This document shows positions 24,380-32,382 of a stretch of 57,458 nt of DNA, in pieces. Origin of the DNA: Acidimicrobiales bacterium (lineage in GTDB: Bacteria > Actinomycetota > Acidimicrobiia > Acidimicrobiales > GCA-2861595); contig DATAIT010000075.1 of assembly GCA_036262515.1 (NCBI GenBank), positions 1 to 57,458 on the forward strand, written 5' to 3'. Position 1 is the first letter of the stretch; each line of letters opens with the position of its first letter. Below the pieces are notes generated by a model. It saw nothing but the letters and a program-made list of their open reading frames with translations, was not told the DNA's origin and did no database searches. The position numbers were made by a program, and so were the translations under genes.

Positions 24380-25683
24380 CGGCACAGCAGCCGCAGGTCC
24401 GCTTCGAAACCCGGATAGCTGGTGTCGACCGACTCCCACCCGTCGATCCGCACCGGGCCGCCACCGTCCGGCAGGGCCATTCCCGCCACCGCCATCGCCA
24501 TGGCGATGCGATGGTCCCCGTGCGAGTGGACGGCGCCGGCACCGAGGCTCGCGCCCCCGGCCACGACGAGGCCGTCGGGCCGCTCCTCGGCGTGCACCCC
24601 GAGACCGGCCAGCCCGTGCGCCAGCGCGGCCACCCGGTCCGTCTCCTTCACCCGCAGCTCGCCGGCATCGGCGAACGTGGTGACGCCCTCGGCGACGGCC
24701 GCGGCCACGGCCAGCGCGGGGATCTCGTCGATCAGGCCCGGCACCTCGGCCCCGCCCACGTGGGTGCCGCGAAGCGGGCCGTACCGGGCGTGGATGTCGG
24801 CCGTGCCGTCCGCACCGATGGCCACGTCGACCGGCGCGCCCATGCGTCGCAGCACGTCCAGGAAGTCGGCCCGGGCTTGGCCCACGTACACATGCTCCAC
24901 GACGACGTCGCTTCCCGGGGTGATGCAGGCGGCCACCACCCAGAACGCGGCCTGCGACGGATCGCCGGGGACGTCGAGGCGGAACGGCTCCAGCTTGGAG
25001 GCACGCACGCGCGTCTCGAGGCGGTCGGCGCTCACCACGACGTCGGCGCCCACGGCGGCGAGGAGCTCCTCGGTGTGGGCGCGCGTCACCACGTGCTCCC
25101 GTACCACGGTGTCGCCCTCGGCGCCGAGGCCGGCCAGCAGGACGGCCCCCTTGACCTGGGCGCTCGGCACGGGGAGCTCGTACTCGATGCCGCGCAGGCC
25201 GCCCCCGCGAACGGTGAGCGGCGGGCACAGGTCGTCGCCCGTGCCCTCGACGTGCGCCCCCATGAGGCGCAGGGGGACCGCCACGCGATCCATGGGGCGG
25301 CGGCTCAGCGACTCGTCGCCGGTGAGCGTGGTGGTCCACGGCAGGGAGGCGCACACTCCGGCCAGCAACCGCAACCCGGTACCGGAGTTGCCGAGGTCGA
25401 GGGCGACGGCATGCTCGTGCAGGCGGTCGCGACCGCCGCTGACGGTGGCCGTCGCGCCGCCGGCGCCTCCCCCGCCGGGCGCGGCCAGGTCGACGCCGGC
25501 GCCGAGCAGGCGCAGGGCGCCCGCCGTGCGGGCCACATCGTCGCCGTCGGCCAGCCCCGTCACGAGGGAGGTGCCCTCGGCCAGCGCGGCGAGGAGGAGG
25601 GCGCGGTGGGAGATGGACTTGTCGCCCGGCACCCGGACGCGGCCCTTCAGCGGCCGCCCACCGCGCACCTCGAGCACGCTCAT
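24376..25683 (-). CDS. aroA: 3-phosphoshikimate 1-carboxyvinyltransferase (EPSP synthase)
   Basis: This 435-residue protein condenses shikimate-3-phosphate with phosphoenolpyruvate. It has the N-terminal VPGDKSISHRALLLAALAEG, the PEP-binding DLGNSGTGLRLLAG and the late RVKETDRVAALAHGL. Two alpha/beta domains of about 215 residues fit the family. The residue after NSGT is G (NSGTGLRL), as in glyphosate-sensitive class I enzymes, but I would not predict tolerance from this alone. It forms an aromatic block with tyrA (18 nt upstream) and aroH, and overlaps cmk. Confidence 0.94.
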   Translation of the reverse strand: MSVLEVRGGRPLKGRVRVPGDKSISHRALLLAALAEGTSLVTGLADGDDVARTAGALRLLGAGVDLAAPGGGGAGGATATVSGGRDRLHEHAVALDLGNSGTGLRLLAGVCASLPWTTTLTGDESLSRRPMDRVAVPLRLMGAHVEGTGDDLCPPLTVRGGGLRGIEYELPVPSAQVKGAVLLAGLGAEGDTVVREHVVTRAHTEELLAAVGADVVVSADRLETRVRASKLEPFRLDVPGDPSQAAFWVVAACITPGSDVVVEHVYVGQARADFLDVLRRMGAPVDVAIGADGTADIHARYGPLRGTHVGGAEVPGLIDEIPALAVAAAVAEGVTTFADAGELRVKETDRVAALAHGLAGLGVHAEERPDGLVVAGGASLGAGAVHSHGDHRIAMAMAVAGMALPDGGGPVRIDGWESVDTSYPGFEADLRLLCR

Positions 25684-25701
25684 GGCCGCTCCGTCAACGT
25701 C

Positions 25702-26778
25702 TCACGACAACGGGTTGGTGGACGGGCGATAGCCGCGCTCCACGAGGGCCAGGCGCAGCCGCTCGGCGTCCTGCGCATCCACCACCAGGAGGAGCACACC
25801 ACGCTCACCCTCGGCCGAGTGGGCGATCTCGAGGTCGGCGATGTTCACTGCCAGCTCCCCGGCCAGGGTTGTGACCTCGGCCAGCACGCCGGGGCGGTCG
25901 GCGACCGGCACACGGACCTCGAGGAGGTTCTCCGGATGGGCGACGGCGGTGGGCAGGTTGGTCCGGGCCGCCCGCGCCGCCTCCAGCGCCCGCAGCAACC
26001 CCGCACGGTCGCCCGCGTCCACCACGTGGCGCATACCGGCCAGCGCGCCCAGCAGCGTGTCGAGGGCGCCCACGATGGCGGTGCGGTTCTCGGCGCAGAT
26101 GTCCGGCCAGATGCCCGGATGACCGGCGGCGATGCGGGTCATGTCGCGAAAGCCCCCGGCGGCCAGGCGCAGGAGCAGGGCGTGCTCCTCCGCCCCTTCG
26201 GCGGCCAGGCCCATGAGGGTCGCGGCGACCAGGTGGGGAACGTGGGAGACGAGTGCGACCAGCGCGTCGTGGCGGTCGGGCGACGTGGCGACCACCTCGG
26301 CCCCGAGGGTCGACACCACCGAGCGGACCGTGGCGTACGCGTCGGCGTCGGTGGCCTCCGTGGGCGTGAGCACCCAGGTGGCGCCGACGAACAGCTCGGC
26401 GGCCGCGCCCTCCAGGCCCTCCTGCTCGGAACCGGCCATCGGGTGGCCGCCGATGAAGCGCGGCGATGCCACGGCCGCCACGATCGGGCCCTTCACGCTG
26501 CCCACGTCGGTCACCACGCCGGCGCCGGCGGCCAGCGCCCGGCGGGCCAGCGATGCGACCGACGAGACCGGGGTGGCCACGAAGGTGATCGCCGCCGCCG
26601 CGTCGGGGCCCACCTCGTCGAGGGCGCCGTGGGCCAGCGCCTCCTTGGCCCGCCGCTCGTCCGCGTCGATCCCGCTGACGTGCCAGCCGTGGGCCCGCAG
26701 GGCCAGACCGATGGACGCGCCGATCAACCCGGTGCCGACGATCGCCGCTCGCGCCGGCCCGCTACTCGGGAAGGTCAT
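25702..26778 (-). CDS. tyrA: prephenate dehydrogenase with ACT domain
   Basis: This 358-residue protein converts prephenate to 4-hydroxyphenylpyruvate, committing flux to tyrosine. The Rossmann motif GTGLIGASIGLALR lies near the N-terminus, GGHPMAGSEQEGLEG marks the active site, and a helical dimerisation domain follows. The last 75 residues form an ACT domain (VRVPVADRPGVLAEVTTLAG) of the kind that mediates feedback by an aromatic amino acid. The ATG at 26778 overlaps aroH by 17 nt, so translation is coupled. Confidence 0.93.
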   Translation of the reverse strand: MTFPSSGPARAAIVGTGLIGASIGLALRAHGWHVSGIDADERRAKEALAHGALDEVGPDAAAAITFVATPVSSVASLARRALAAGAGVVTDVGSVKGPIVAAVASPRFIGGHPMAGSEQEGLEGAAAELFVGATWVLTPTEATDADAYATVRSVVSTLGAEVVATSPDRHDALVALVSHVPHLVAATLMGLAAEGAEEHALLLRLAAGGFRDMTRIAAGHPGIWPDICAENRTAIVGALDTLLGALAGMRHVVDAGDRAGLLRALEAARAARTNLPTAVAHPENLLEVRVPVADRPGVLAEVTTLAGELAVNIADLEIAHSAEGERGVLLLVVDAQDAERLRLALVERGYRPSTNPLS

Positions 26779-27130
26779 CGCGCAGGATCGCCGTTCCCCG
26801 GAGGTAGACGTGGTGCAGCTCGGCCCTCGACCGCTCGGTGTTCACGTGCAGCAGGACACGGATGCACTGCCCGGGCTTGCCCACGATGTCGAGCTCCTGG
26901 GCACACAGCAGGGGCACGTCCCCCAGCCCGGCGCCCCGGGCCGCCTCGGCCGGGAACATGGAGTGGATGTCGTCGGTGGCCGTGAACACGGCGCTGATCA
27001 GGTCGTCGTGGCCGAGGGCGTTGCGCTCCAGCAGCACGGTGACCAGCTCCGAGACGCGCTCGGTGACCTGCTCCCTCGTGTCGGCGTCCACCCGGGTGGC
27101 GCCCCGGAGTGCACGGACCGTGACGGGCAT
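26762..27130 (-). CDS. aroH: chorismate mutase, AroH type
   Basis: This 122-residue monofunctional chorismate mutase is of the trimeric AroH fold found in Bacillus, not the helical AroQ fold. Family marks are the opening VRALRGATRVDADTREQV, then SAVFTATDDIHSMFPAEAAR and the late HVYLRGTAILRDDL. The active-site arginine (VRALRGAT), the GDVPLLCAQELDI segment and RVLLHVNT are all present. It feeds prephenate directly to the overlapping tyrA product. Confidence 0.93.
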   Translation of the reverse strand: MPVTVRALRGATRVDADTREQVTERVSELVTVLLERNALGHDDLISAVFTATDDIHSMFPAEAARGAGLGDVPLLCAQELDIVGKPGQCIRVLLHVNTERSRAELHHVYLRGTAILRDDLPE

Positions 27131-27142
27131 CGGGAGCCGACT

Positions 27143-27916
27143 CTAGCGAGTCGGTGCGTCTGCTCCGCCGCTCGTTCCGGCCTCTCGCACGGCCTGCTCG
27201 AGGGCTCGGACCTCGGCCACTTCGAGGGGGCGCCACTGCCCCGGCCGAAGGCCGCGGTCCACGAGGATGCCGACCCGCGTGCGCACCAGCCGCACGACCG
27301 GATGGCCGACCGCCGCGCACATGCGGCGAACCTGGCGGTTCCGCCCCTCGTGGATCACGATCCGCAGGGCCCGAGGGGGCACCAGCGCCACCCGAGCGGG
27401 CGCAGTGCGGCCGTCGTCCAGCTCCACACCCTCGCGCAGGCGCCGGACGGCGGCCGGCGACGGTGTGCCCTCGACCTCGGCCAGGTACTCCTTCTCGACG
27501 CCGAACGACGGATGGGTGAGACGGTGGGCCAGCTCGCCGTCGTTGGTGAGGAGCAGCAGCCCCTCCGTGTCCGTGTCGAGCCTGCCCACCGGGAACACCC
27601 GCGGCGCGGCGGGAACCAGGTCGACGACGACGGGCCGCCCCTCCGGATCCGATGCCGTGGTGACCACGCCGCGAGGCTTGTTCAGGAGGTAGTAGACGAG
27701 CCCCTCCCGCACGCCCACGGGAACGCCGTCGACCTCGACGCGGTCGACGGCGACGTCGACCCGACGCCCGAGGTCGGCGACCTCCCCGTTCACCCGCACG
27801 CGGCCCCCGGCGATGAGGCCTTCGCAGACGCGCCGGCTGCCGAACCCGGTCCGGGCCAGGACCTTCTGCAGCCGCTCACCCGTGTGCGTCCCGGATCGCG
27901 CTCCGGGATCGCTCAT
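27143..27916 (-). CDS. rluB: 23S rRNA pseudouridine synthase B-like
   Basis: This 257-residue protein belongs to the RsuA/RluB family. An S4 RNA-binding domain (about 14-60, LQKVLARTGFGSRRVCEGLI) is followed by the catalytic domain. That domain has the aspartate in GRLDTDTEGLLLLTNDGEL and the late EGRNRQVRRMCAAVGHPV. The ATG overlaps the scpB stop by 4 nt. The scpA-scpB-rluB order is a conserved actinobacterial trio. Confidence 0.92.
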   Translation of the reverse strand: MSDPGARSGTHTGERLQKVLARTGFGSRRVCEGLIAGGRVRVNGEVADLGRRVDVAVDRVEVDGVPVGVREGLVYYLLNKPRGVVTTASDPEGRPVVVDLVPAAPRVFPVGRLDTDTEGLLLLTNDGELAHRLTHPSFGVEKEYLAEVEGTPSPAAVRRLREGVELDDGRTAPARVALVPPRALRIVIHEGRNRQVRRMCAAVGHPVVRLVRTRVGILVDRGLRPGQWRPLEVAEVRALEQAVREAGTSGGADAPTR

Positions 27917-28479
27917 TCGAGCGGGCGCAGCCCCTGCTCGAGCGTCTCCACCACGCTGGCGTCGGGAACGAACTCGCCGAGCGGCGGCAGGTCGTCGACG
28001 CTGTCGAGCCCGAGCTTCTCGAGAAACGACCCCGTCGTGCCGTACAGCACCGCCTGGCCCGGCCCGGGATCGCGCGCCACCTCGGCCACGTACCCGCGCT
28101 GTTGGAGGGTGCGCACGACCCCGTCGACGTTGACGCCGCGGATCGCCGCCAGCTGGGCGCGCGACACGGGTTGCTTGTACGCCACGATGGCCAGCGTTTC
28201 GAGGGCGGCCGCCGACAGCCGGGCCGACTGGCCGCCGAGCACGAAGCGCTCGATGTAGGCGGCCAGGTCGGGGGCGCTCTGGAACCGGTAGCCGCCCGCC
28301 ACCCGGGCGAGGACGAACCCCCGCTCCTCGACCTCGTACGACGCCGCCAGCTCGGCGCACAGCTCGTCGATCCGCGCCGGCGTGATCTCCAGGAGCTGGG
28401 CCAGCAGTGCGGGCTCGACCGGCTCCGCCGCCACCATGAGGACCGCCTCGATGGCCCGCAGGTCCTCCGACCGCTCCAT
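27913..28479 (-). CDS. scpB: segregation and condensation protein B
   Basis: This 188-residue protein has two winged-helix domains. One is near the start (DLRAIEAVLMVAAEPVEPAL). The second contains LSAAALETLAIVAYKQPVSRAQ and RGVNVDGVVRTLQQRGYV. A tail reads GTTGSFLEKLGLDSVDDLPPL, the usual ScpB C-terminus. It binds ScpA to complete the SMC condensin. The start shares one nucleotide with the scpA stop (TGATG). Confidence 0.94.
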   Translation of the reverse strand: MERSEDLRAIEAVLMVAAEPVEPALLAQLLEITPARIDELCAELAASYEVEERGFVLARVAGGYRFQSAPDLAAYIERFVLGGQSARLSAAALETLAIVAYKQPVSRAQLAAIRGVNVDGVVRTLQQRGYVAEVARDPGPGQAVLYGTTGSFLEKLGLDSVDDLPPLGEFVPDASVVETLEQGLRPLE

Positions 28480-29234
28480 CAGACGTGCGCCTCCGCACCA
28501 ACGGGGCCGACCCACAGCACGCGCATCTCGCCGAAGGCGGCGGCCTGTTCCAGCTCGACCAGACCGTCCTTGTACAGCTCGAGCAGTGCGAGGAAGTGGA
28601 CGATGACCTGGATGCGCTCGTCGATCCCGGCGGTGAGGCGGCGGAAGGTGGTGGGGCCCGTCGCCGGCAGCGACGTGCACAGCTCGTCGACGGTGTCCCT
28701 CACGCTGGCACGGATGAGGTTGACGTGGCTGAGGTCGACACGAGGCGGCGGCGCCTTCGGCGCCAGCGCTCGAAGAAGCGCGGTGCGGAGGTGCTGCGGC
28801 GTGACGCCGGCAAGCACGTCGGGGACGAGCGACAAGAAGCGCTCCTCCATGCCCGCCACCCGTGGTCGGGACAGGTCGGCGGCCATGGCCAGGCGCTCGA
28901 GCGCCCGCGCCGCGTCCTTGAACGTCTTGCACTCGAGGAGGCGGGCCAGGAGGAGATCACGCTCCTCCCACAGGGCCAGCTCCTCGTCGAGGTCGGCGTC
29001 GCCGACGTCGGGCAGCAACCGGCTGGCTTTCAGCTCGATGAGCGTGGCGGCGATGAGGAGGAACTCGGTGGCCACGTCGAGGTCGAGATCGGCCATGTCG
29101 CCGAGGTGGGCCACGTAGGCGTCGACGATGGCGCTCAGCGACACCTCGTAGAGGTCGACCTGCTGGCGGGTGATCAGGTGGAGCAGGAGGTCGAACGGCC
29201 CCTCGAACACGGGCGTGGAGACCTCGTAGGGCAT
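28479..29234 (-). CDS. scpA: segregation and condensation protein A
   Basis: This 251-residue kleisin links the SMC heads. The start is placed at the ATG at 29234, giving MPYEVSTPVFEGPFDLLLHL, the standard ScpA opening. An upstream start at 29273 would leave almost no room before the divergent trpS. Family segments are DYLLIAATLIELKASRLLP-like (LLIAATLIELKASRLLP) and a C-terminal winged helix with FLALLELYKDGLVELEQ. In many actinobacteria a ParA-like gene precedes scpA; here trpS lies divergent instead. Confidence 0.93.
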   Translation of the reverse strand: MPYEVSTPVFEGPFDLLLHLITRQQVDLYEVSLSAIVDAYVAHLGDMADLDLDVATEFLLIAATLIELKASRLLPDVGDADLDEELALWEERDLLLARLLECKTFKDAARALERLAMAADLSRPRVAGMEERFLSLVPDVLAGVTPQHLRTALLRALAPKAPPPRVDLSHVNLIRASVRDTVDELCTSLPATGPTTFRRLTAGIDERIQVIVHFLALLELYKDGLVELEQAAAFGEMRVLWVGPVGAEAHV

Positions 29235-29284
29235 TGGTCGACAATACCGGGGGACGCCCGGAGGGGGTGGCATACCATGCCGCG

Positions 29285-30265
29285 ATGGCGACGGTGCTCT
29301 CGGGGTTGAAGCCCACAGGACCGGTGACGTTGGGGAACTATCTCGGCGCCCTGCGGGTCTGGGTCGAGGAGCAGCACCAAGCCCAGTCGTACTTCCTCGT
29401 CGTCGACCTGCACGCCCTCACCGTCGCGTTCGAGCCCGAGCGCCTGCGCGCCCTCATCCGGGAGAGCGCACTGTGCATGATGGCCGCCGGGCTCGACCCC
29501 GACCGCTGCACCCTCTTCGTCCAGAGCACGGTGCCCGAGCACACCGAGCTGGCCTGGCTGCTGGAGTGCACGGCGAGCTTCGGCGAGCTCAGCCGAATGA
29601 CCCAGTTCAAGGACAAGGCGGCCGAGCAGGACTTCGTGTCCGCCGGGCTGTTCACCTACCCGGTGCTGATGGCCGCCGACATCCTCCTCTACGACGTGGA
29701 CCAGGTGCCGGTGGGCGAGGACCAGCGCCAGCACGTCGAGCTCACCCGCAACCTGGCCGTCCGCTTCAACAGCCGCTACGGCGACGTGCTCACGGTTCCC
29801 GAGGCGACGGTGCCGAAGGTCGCCGCCCGCGTGAAGGACCTCCAGGACCCGACCAGGAAGATGTCGGCCAGCGCGGCGTCGACGGCCGGCACGATCCTGC
29901 TGCTGGACCCCCCGGAGGTCATCGAGCGGAAGGTCAAGCGGGCGGTCACCGACACCGAGAGCGAGGTCCGCTACGACCCCGAGGCCAAGCCGGGCGTGTC
30001 GAACCTGCTCACCATCCTGGCCGCCGCCACCGGGGCCGAACCGGAGACCGTGGCCAAGGGGTTCAGCCGCTACGGCGACCTGAAGACGGCGACGGCCGAC
30101 GCCCTGATCGCCCTCCTCGAACCGATCCAGGCGCGCTACCGCGAGCTGGCCCAGGACCCGTCGGGCACCGACGCCGCCCTGGCACGGGGGGCCGAGGCGG
30201 CGCACCACGTCGCTGCCGCCACCGTCGCTCGGGCCCGGCAGGCGATCGGTCTCCTGCCCCGCTGA
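29285..30265 (+). CDS. trpS: tryptophanyl-tRNA synthetase
   Basis: This 326-residue class Ic synthetase starts with ATG at 29285. The HIGH-region counterpart is GLKPTGPVTLGNYLGAL at the start. Tryptophan-pocket residues lie in ILLYDVDQVPVGEDQRQHVE. The KMSKS loop reads RKMSASA. A C-terminal helical region binds the anticodon. Length is normal. It is divergent from scpA, with 50 nt between the starts. I saw no T-box in that short gap. Confidence 0.95.
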   Translation: MATVLSGLKPTGPVTLGNYLGALRVWVEEQHQAQSYFLVVDLHALTVAFEPERLRALIRESALCMMAAGLDPDRCTLFVQSTVPEHTELAWLLECTASFGELSRMTQFKDKAAEQDFVSAGLFTYPVLMAADILLYDVDQVPVGEDQRQHVELTRNLAVRFNSRYGDVLTVPEATVPKVAARVKDLQDPTRKMSASAASTAGTILLLDPPEVIERKVKRAVTDTESEVRYDPEAKPGVSNLLTILAAATGAEPETVAKGFSRYGDLKTATADALIALLEPIQARYRELAQDPSGTDAALARGAEAAHHVAAATVARARQAIGLLPR

Positions 30266-30276
30266 GGGGCGCTTCG

Positions 30277-30298
30277 ACCGCCGCCCTCCGGCGGCGGT
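30277..30298. terminator. bidirectional hairpin between trpS and the M50 protease gene
   Basis: ACCGCCGCC and GGCGGCGGT pair perfectly around a 4-nt CTCC loop. It sits midway in the 56-nt gap between two convergent genes. No U tract is present on either side. Confidence 0.6.
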
Positions 30299-30321
30299 GC
30301 GGGAGCCCGCGGGTGTCGCGT

Positions 30322-30975
30322 CTAGCGGACCAGGCCGGCCCAGAGCCGTATGGCCGGCCGGAATACGTTGTCGAGGGCGTTGGGCAGGAGCAGCACGAGC
30401 ACGAGCAGCAGGCCCATCGAGTACTGCCGCAGCTTGAGGTAGCCCGGCCACCAGGCGCCGGGCAGCAGCCGCTCCACCATGGCGGACCCGTCGAGGGGTG
30501 GGATGGGAATCAGGTTGAACACGGCCAGGACGACGTTGACCAGGCCGACGTTGACGAGCAGCTCGCTGCCCACCGGGAGGCCGCTGAAGCCTCCGTCCGG
30601 GAGCACGGCCCGCAGCGTCAGCGCAGCGACCAGCGCCAGCACGATGTTGGTGGCCGGCCCGGCCAGGCTGACCAGCAGCATGTGGTTGCGGGGGCTGCGG
30701 AGGCGGGACGGGTTCACCGGTACCGGTTTGGCCCACCCGAACGGCGAGGACCCGGCCAGCACGAGGATGGCGGGCAGGATCACGGTGCCGAAGAGGTCGA
30801 CGTGGGAGACGGGGTTGAGGGTGAGACGCCCCGCCTTCTTGGCCGTGTCGTCACCGAAGCGCAGGGCGACGACGCCGTGCGACACCTCGTGGAGGATGAC
30901 GGAGGCGAACAGGACGGCGAGGATCAGGACGGTGTCGGTGGTGACCACGTCGCGGACGACGAGCCCGGCCACCAC
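30322..30975 (-). CDS. site-2-protease-family (M50) membrane metalloprotease
   Basis: This 217-residue polytopic protein belongs to the M50 family. The zinc motif HEVSHG lies in the first clear membrane helix (LILAVLFASVILHEVSHGVV). The second motif FNLIPIPPLDGS (usual NxxPxPxLDG) supplies the metal-binding Asp. About five membrane segments are seen. The first helix appears to extend upstream of the GTG at 30975 (RRTLGLAVVAVAVVAGLVV), but no ATG, GTG or TTG lies in that frame back to the stop at 31074. A rare start such as CTG is possible. It lies 96 nt after the DksA-like gene. Confidence 0.85.
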   Translation of the reverse strand: MVAGLVVRDVVTTDTVLILAVLFASVILHEVSHGVVALRFGDDTAKKAGRLTLNPVSHVDLFGTVILPAILVLAGSSPFGWAKPVPVNPSRLRSPRNHMLLVSLAGPATNIVLALVAALTLRAVLPDGGFSGLPVGSELLVNVGLVNVVLAVFNLIPIPPLDGSAMVERLLPGAWWPGYLKLRQYSMGLLLVLVLLLPNALDNVFRPAIRLWAGLVR

Positions 30976-31071
30976 GGCGACGGCGACGACGGCGAGGCCC
31001 AGCGTCCTGCGTCGCTCGAACGCTCCCGGCGCCTCCCTGCCTGACGGAGACTGCGGTTCGGAGATCGACGA

Positions 31072-31410
31072 TCAGCGCTTGGAGGCGCAGTCCATGCACA
31101 ACCGGGCGGCCGGCTTGGCCTCGAGACGCGCCGGGCTGATGCGCTGGTCACAGCCCTCACAGACCCCGTAGGTGCCGCTCTCGAGCTTCCCGATGGCGTA
31201 CTCGACCTCGTCGAGCGTGTCCCGGAGGCTGGCAGCCAGCGCTTCGGCCTCGCCCCGCTCGGCCGTCACCTGGCTGGAGTCGGCGAAGTTGGAGTCGTAG
31301 GTGATGCTGGCGCCCTCGCCCACTCCCAATTCGCGCAGCTGGGCCAGAAGTGTCTCGCGCTCCTGCTCGAGCAAGCCGCGCAGATCAACCGAGGGTGCAT
31401 CATTGGCCAC
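31072..31410 (-). CDS. TraR/DksA-family zinc-finger protein
   Basis: This is a 112-residue protein. A helical N-terminus is followed by a C-terminal C4 zinc finger, CEGC then 17 residues then CMDC, with GTYGVCEGCDQRISPARLEA typical of DksA/TraR. DksA-type proteins enter the RNA polymerase secondary channel, but the acidic coiled-coil tip residues of true DksA cannot be judged here. Actinobacterial members such as RbpA neighbours have varied roles. The GTG start lies 9 nt after the xerC/D-like gene. Confidence 0.85.
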   Translation of the reverse strand: MANDAPSVDLRGLLEQERETLLAQLRELGVGEGASITYDSNFADSSQVTAERGEAEALAASLRDTLDEVEYAIGKLESGTYGVCEGCDQRISPARLEAKPAARLCMDCASKR

Positions 31411-31419
31411 GAACCGAGG

Positions 31420-32382
31420 CTACTGGCTCGGCGGAGGCACCGGGAGCGGTCGGCCTCCGCTCCGGGGATGCCACCGGCGGTACCCCTCGACCAGCTCGTC
31501 GACGTCGAGGAGGCTCGGCTGGCCCACGAGCAGCTGCTGGACGGCCGCCGGAGTCGCCCCCCGGGCGGTCAGGTGGGCGGCGAACGAGTGGCGCAGGACA
31601 TGAGGCCCGAGACGGCCGGCCAGCCCTGCCCGCTCGCCGGCCACCCGCACGACCTCCCACCCCCACTGCCGGGACAGGCGGCCGCCCCGCTGGTTCACGA
31701 ACAGCGGCACGTCCTCCCGGGTGCCGGCCCCGAGGGCTCCGGCCATCTCCCGGCGTCCCCGTGGCGCGAGCCACGCGGCCACGGCGTCGGCCGCGGGCCG
31801 GCCGACGGGCACCACCCTGGGGTTGCGTCCGCCGAGGCGGGCCAGCCCTCCGCCGTCAACGTCCCCTCCGCCGACCACGTCGCCCACGCCGAGCCCGACG
31901 ATCTCGGAGATGCGGGCGCCTGTGGCGTAGAGCAGCTCGAGCAGGGCCCGGTCCCGGCGGGCCCTGGCCCCGGTCCCGGCGGTCGACTCCACCAGCGCCT
32001 CCGCTTCGGCCTCGGTGAGGACGGCCGGCTCGGGTGCGGCCGGCTCGGGTGCGTCGACGGCACGGGCGGCGTCGTTCCCGCACCACCGGTGCAACGATCT
32101 CAGCGCCACGAGGGCCCGCGCCACCGATGCGGGCCGGCTCCCCGCCGCCTCCATGGCGCCGAGGTATGCCGCCACGTCGTCCTCGCCGGCCCGATCCACG
32201 GTGAGGCCCCGACCGGCCAGGAACCGCTCGTAGGCGACCAGGTCGCGGCGGTAGGCGGCGAGGGTGTTCGGCGCCCGGCCCCGGTCCTCCAGGTCGGCGA
32301 GGAAGCCGAGGGCGGCGGCGCTGAGGCGAGCAGGACCGGGTGGCCCTCGACGGGAACGGGTGGCGGCGCTCAGGCCAGGCAC
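31420..32382 (-). CDS. XerC/XerD-like tyrosine recombinase lacking several catalytic residues
   Basis: This 320-residue protein stands at the conserved xerD position between the NUDIX/ald genes and scpA. It has the SAM-like N-domain (LGFLADLEDRGRAPNTLAAY) and a catalytic domain. Retained are arginine I (YATGARISEI, Arg157) and HxxR (HVLRHSFAAH, His261 and Arg264). The lysine turn, GKGNKER in XerD, reads GGRNPR without lysine. The stretch LLGH...TTQIYTHV reads LLVGQPSLLDVDELVEGYRRW. The third His and the nucleophilic Tyr are absent, and about seven residues are missing. A Gly-rich insert (GGGDVDGGG) precedes the lysine turn. The GTG at 32382 overlaps the end of ald by 13 nt. Confidence 0.85.
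   Translation of the reverse strand: MPGLSAATRSRRGPPGPARLSAAALGFLADLEDRGRAPNTLAAYRRDLVAYERFLAGRGLTVDRAGEDDVAAYLGAMEAAGSRPASVARALVALRSLHRWCGNDAARAVDAPEPAAPEPAVLTEAEAEALVESTAGTGARARRDRALLELLYATGARISEIVGLGVGDVVGGGDVDGGGLARLGGRNPRVVPVGRPAADAVAAWLAPRGRREMAGALGAGTREDVPLFVNQRGGRLSRQWGWEVVRVAGERAGLAGRLGPHVLRHSFAAHLTARGATPAAVQQLLVGQPSLLDVDELVEGYRRWHPRSGGRPLPVPPPSQ

Noticed and set aside
24376..25683. Glyphosate-tolerant EPSP synthase
   Set aside because: The sequence motifs look like an ordinary class I enzyme and no known tolerance substitutions could be identified by eye.
29235..29284. T-box or tryptophan attenuator before trpS
   Set aside because: The gap to scpA is only 50 nt, too short for a T-box. 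A small GGCAT/ATGCC repeat there is not enough to support a riboswitch.
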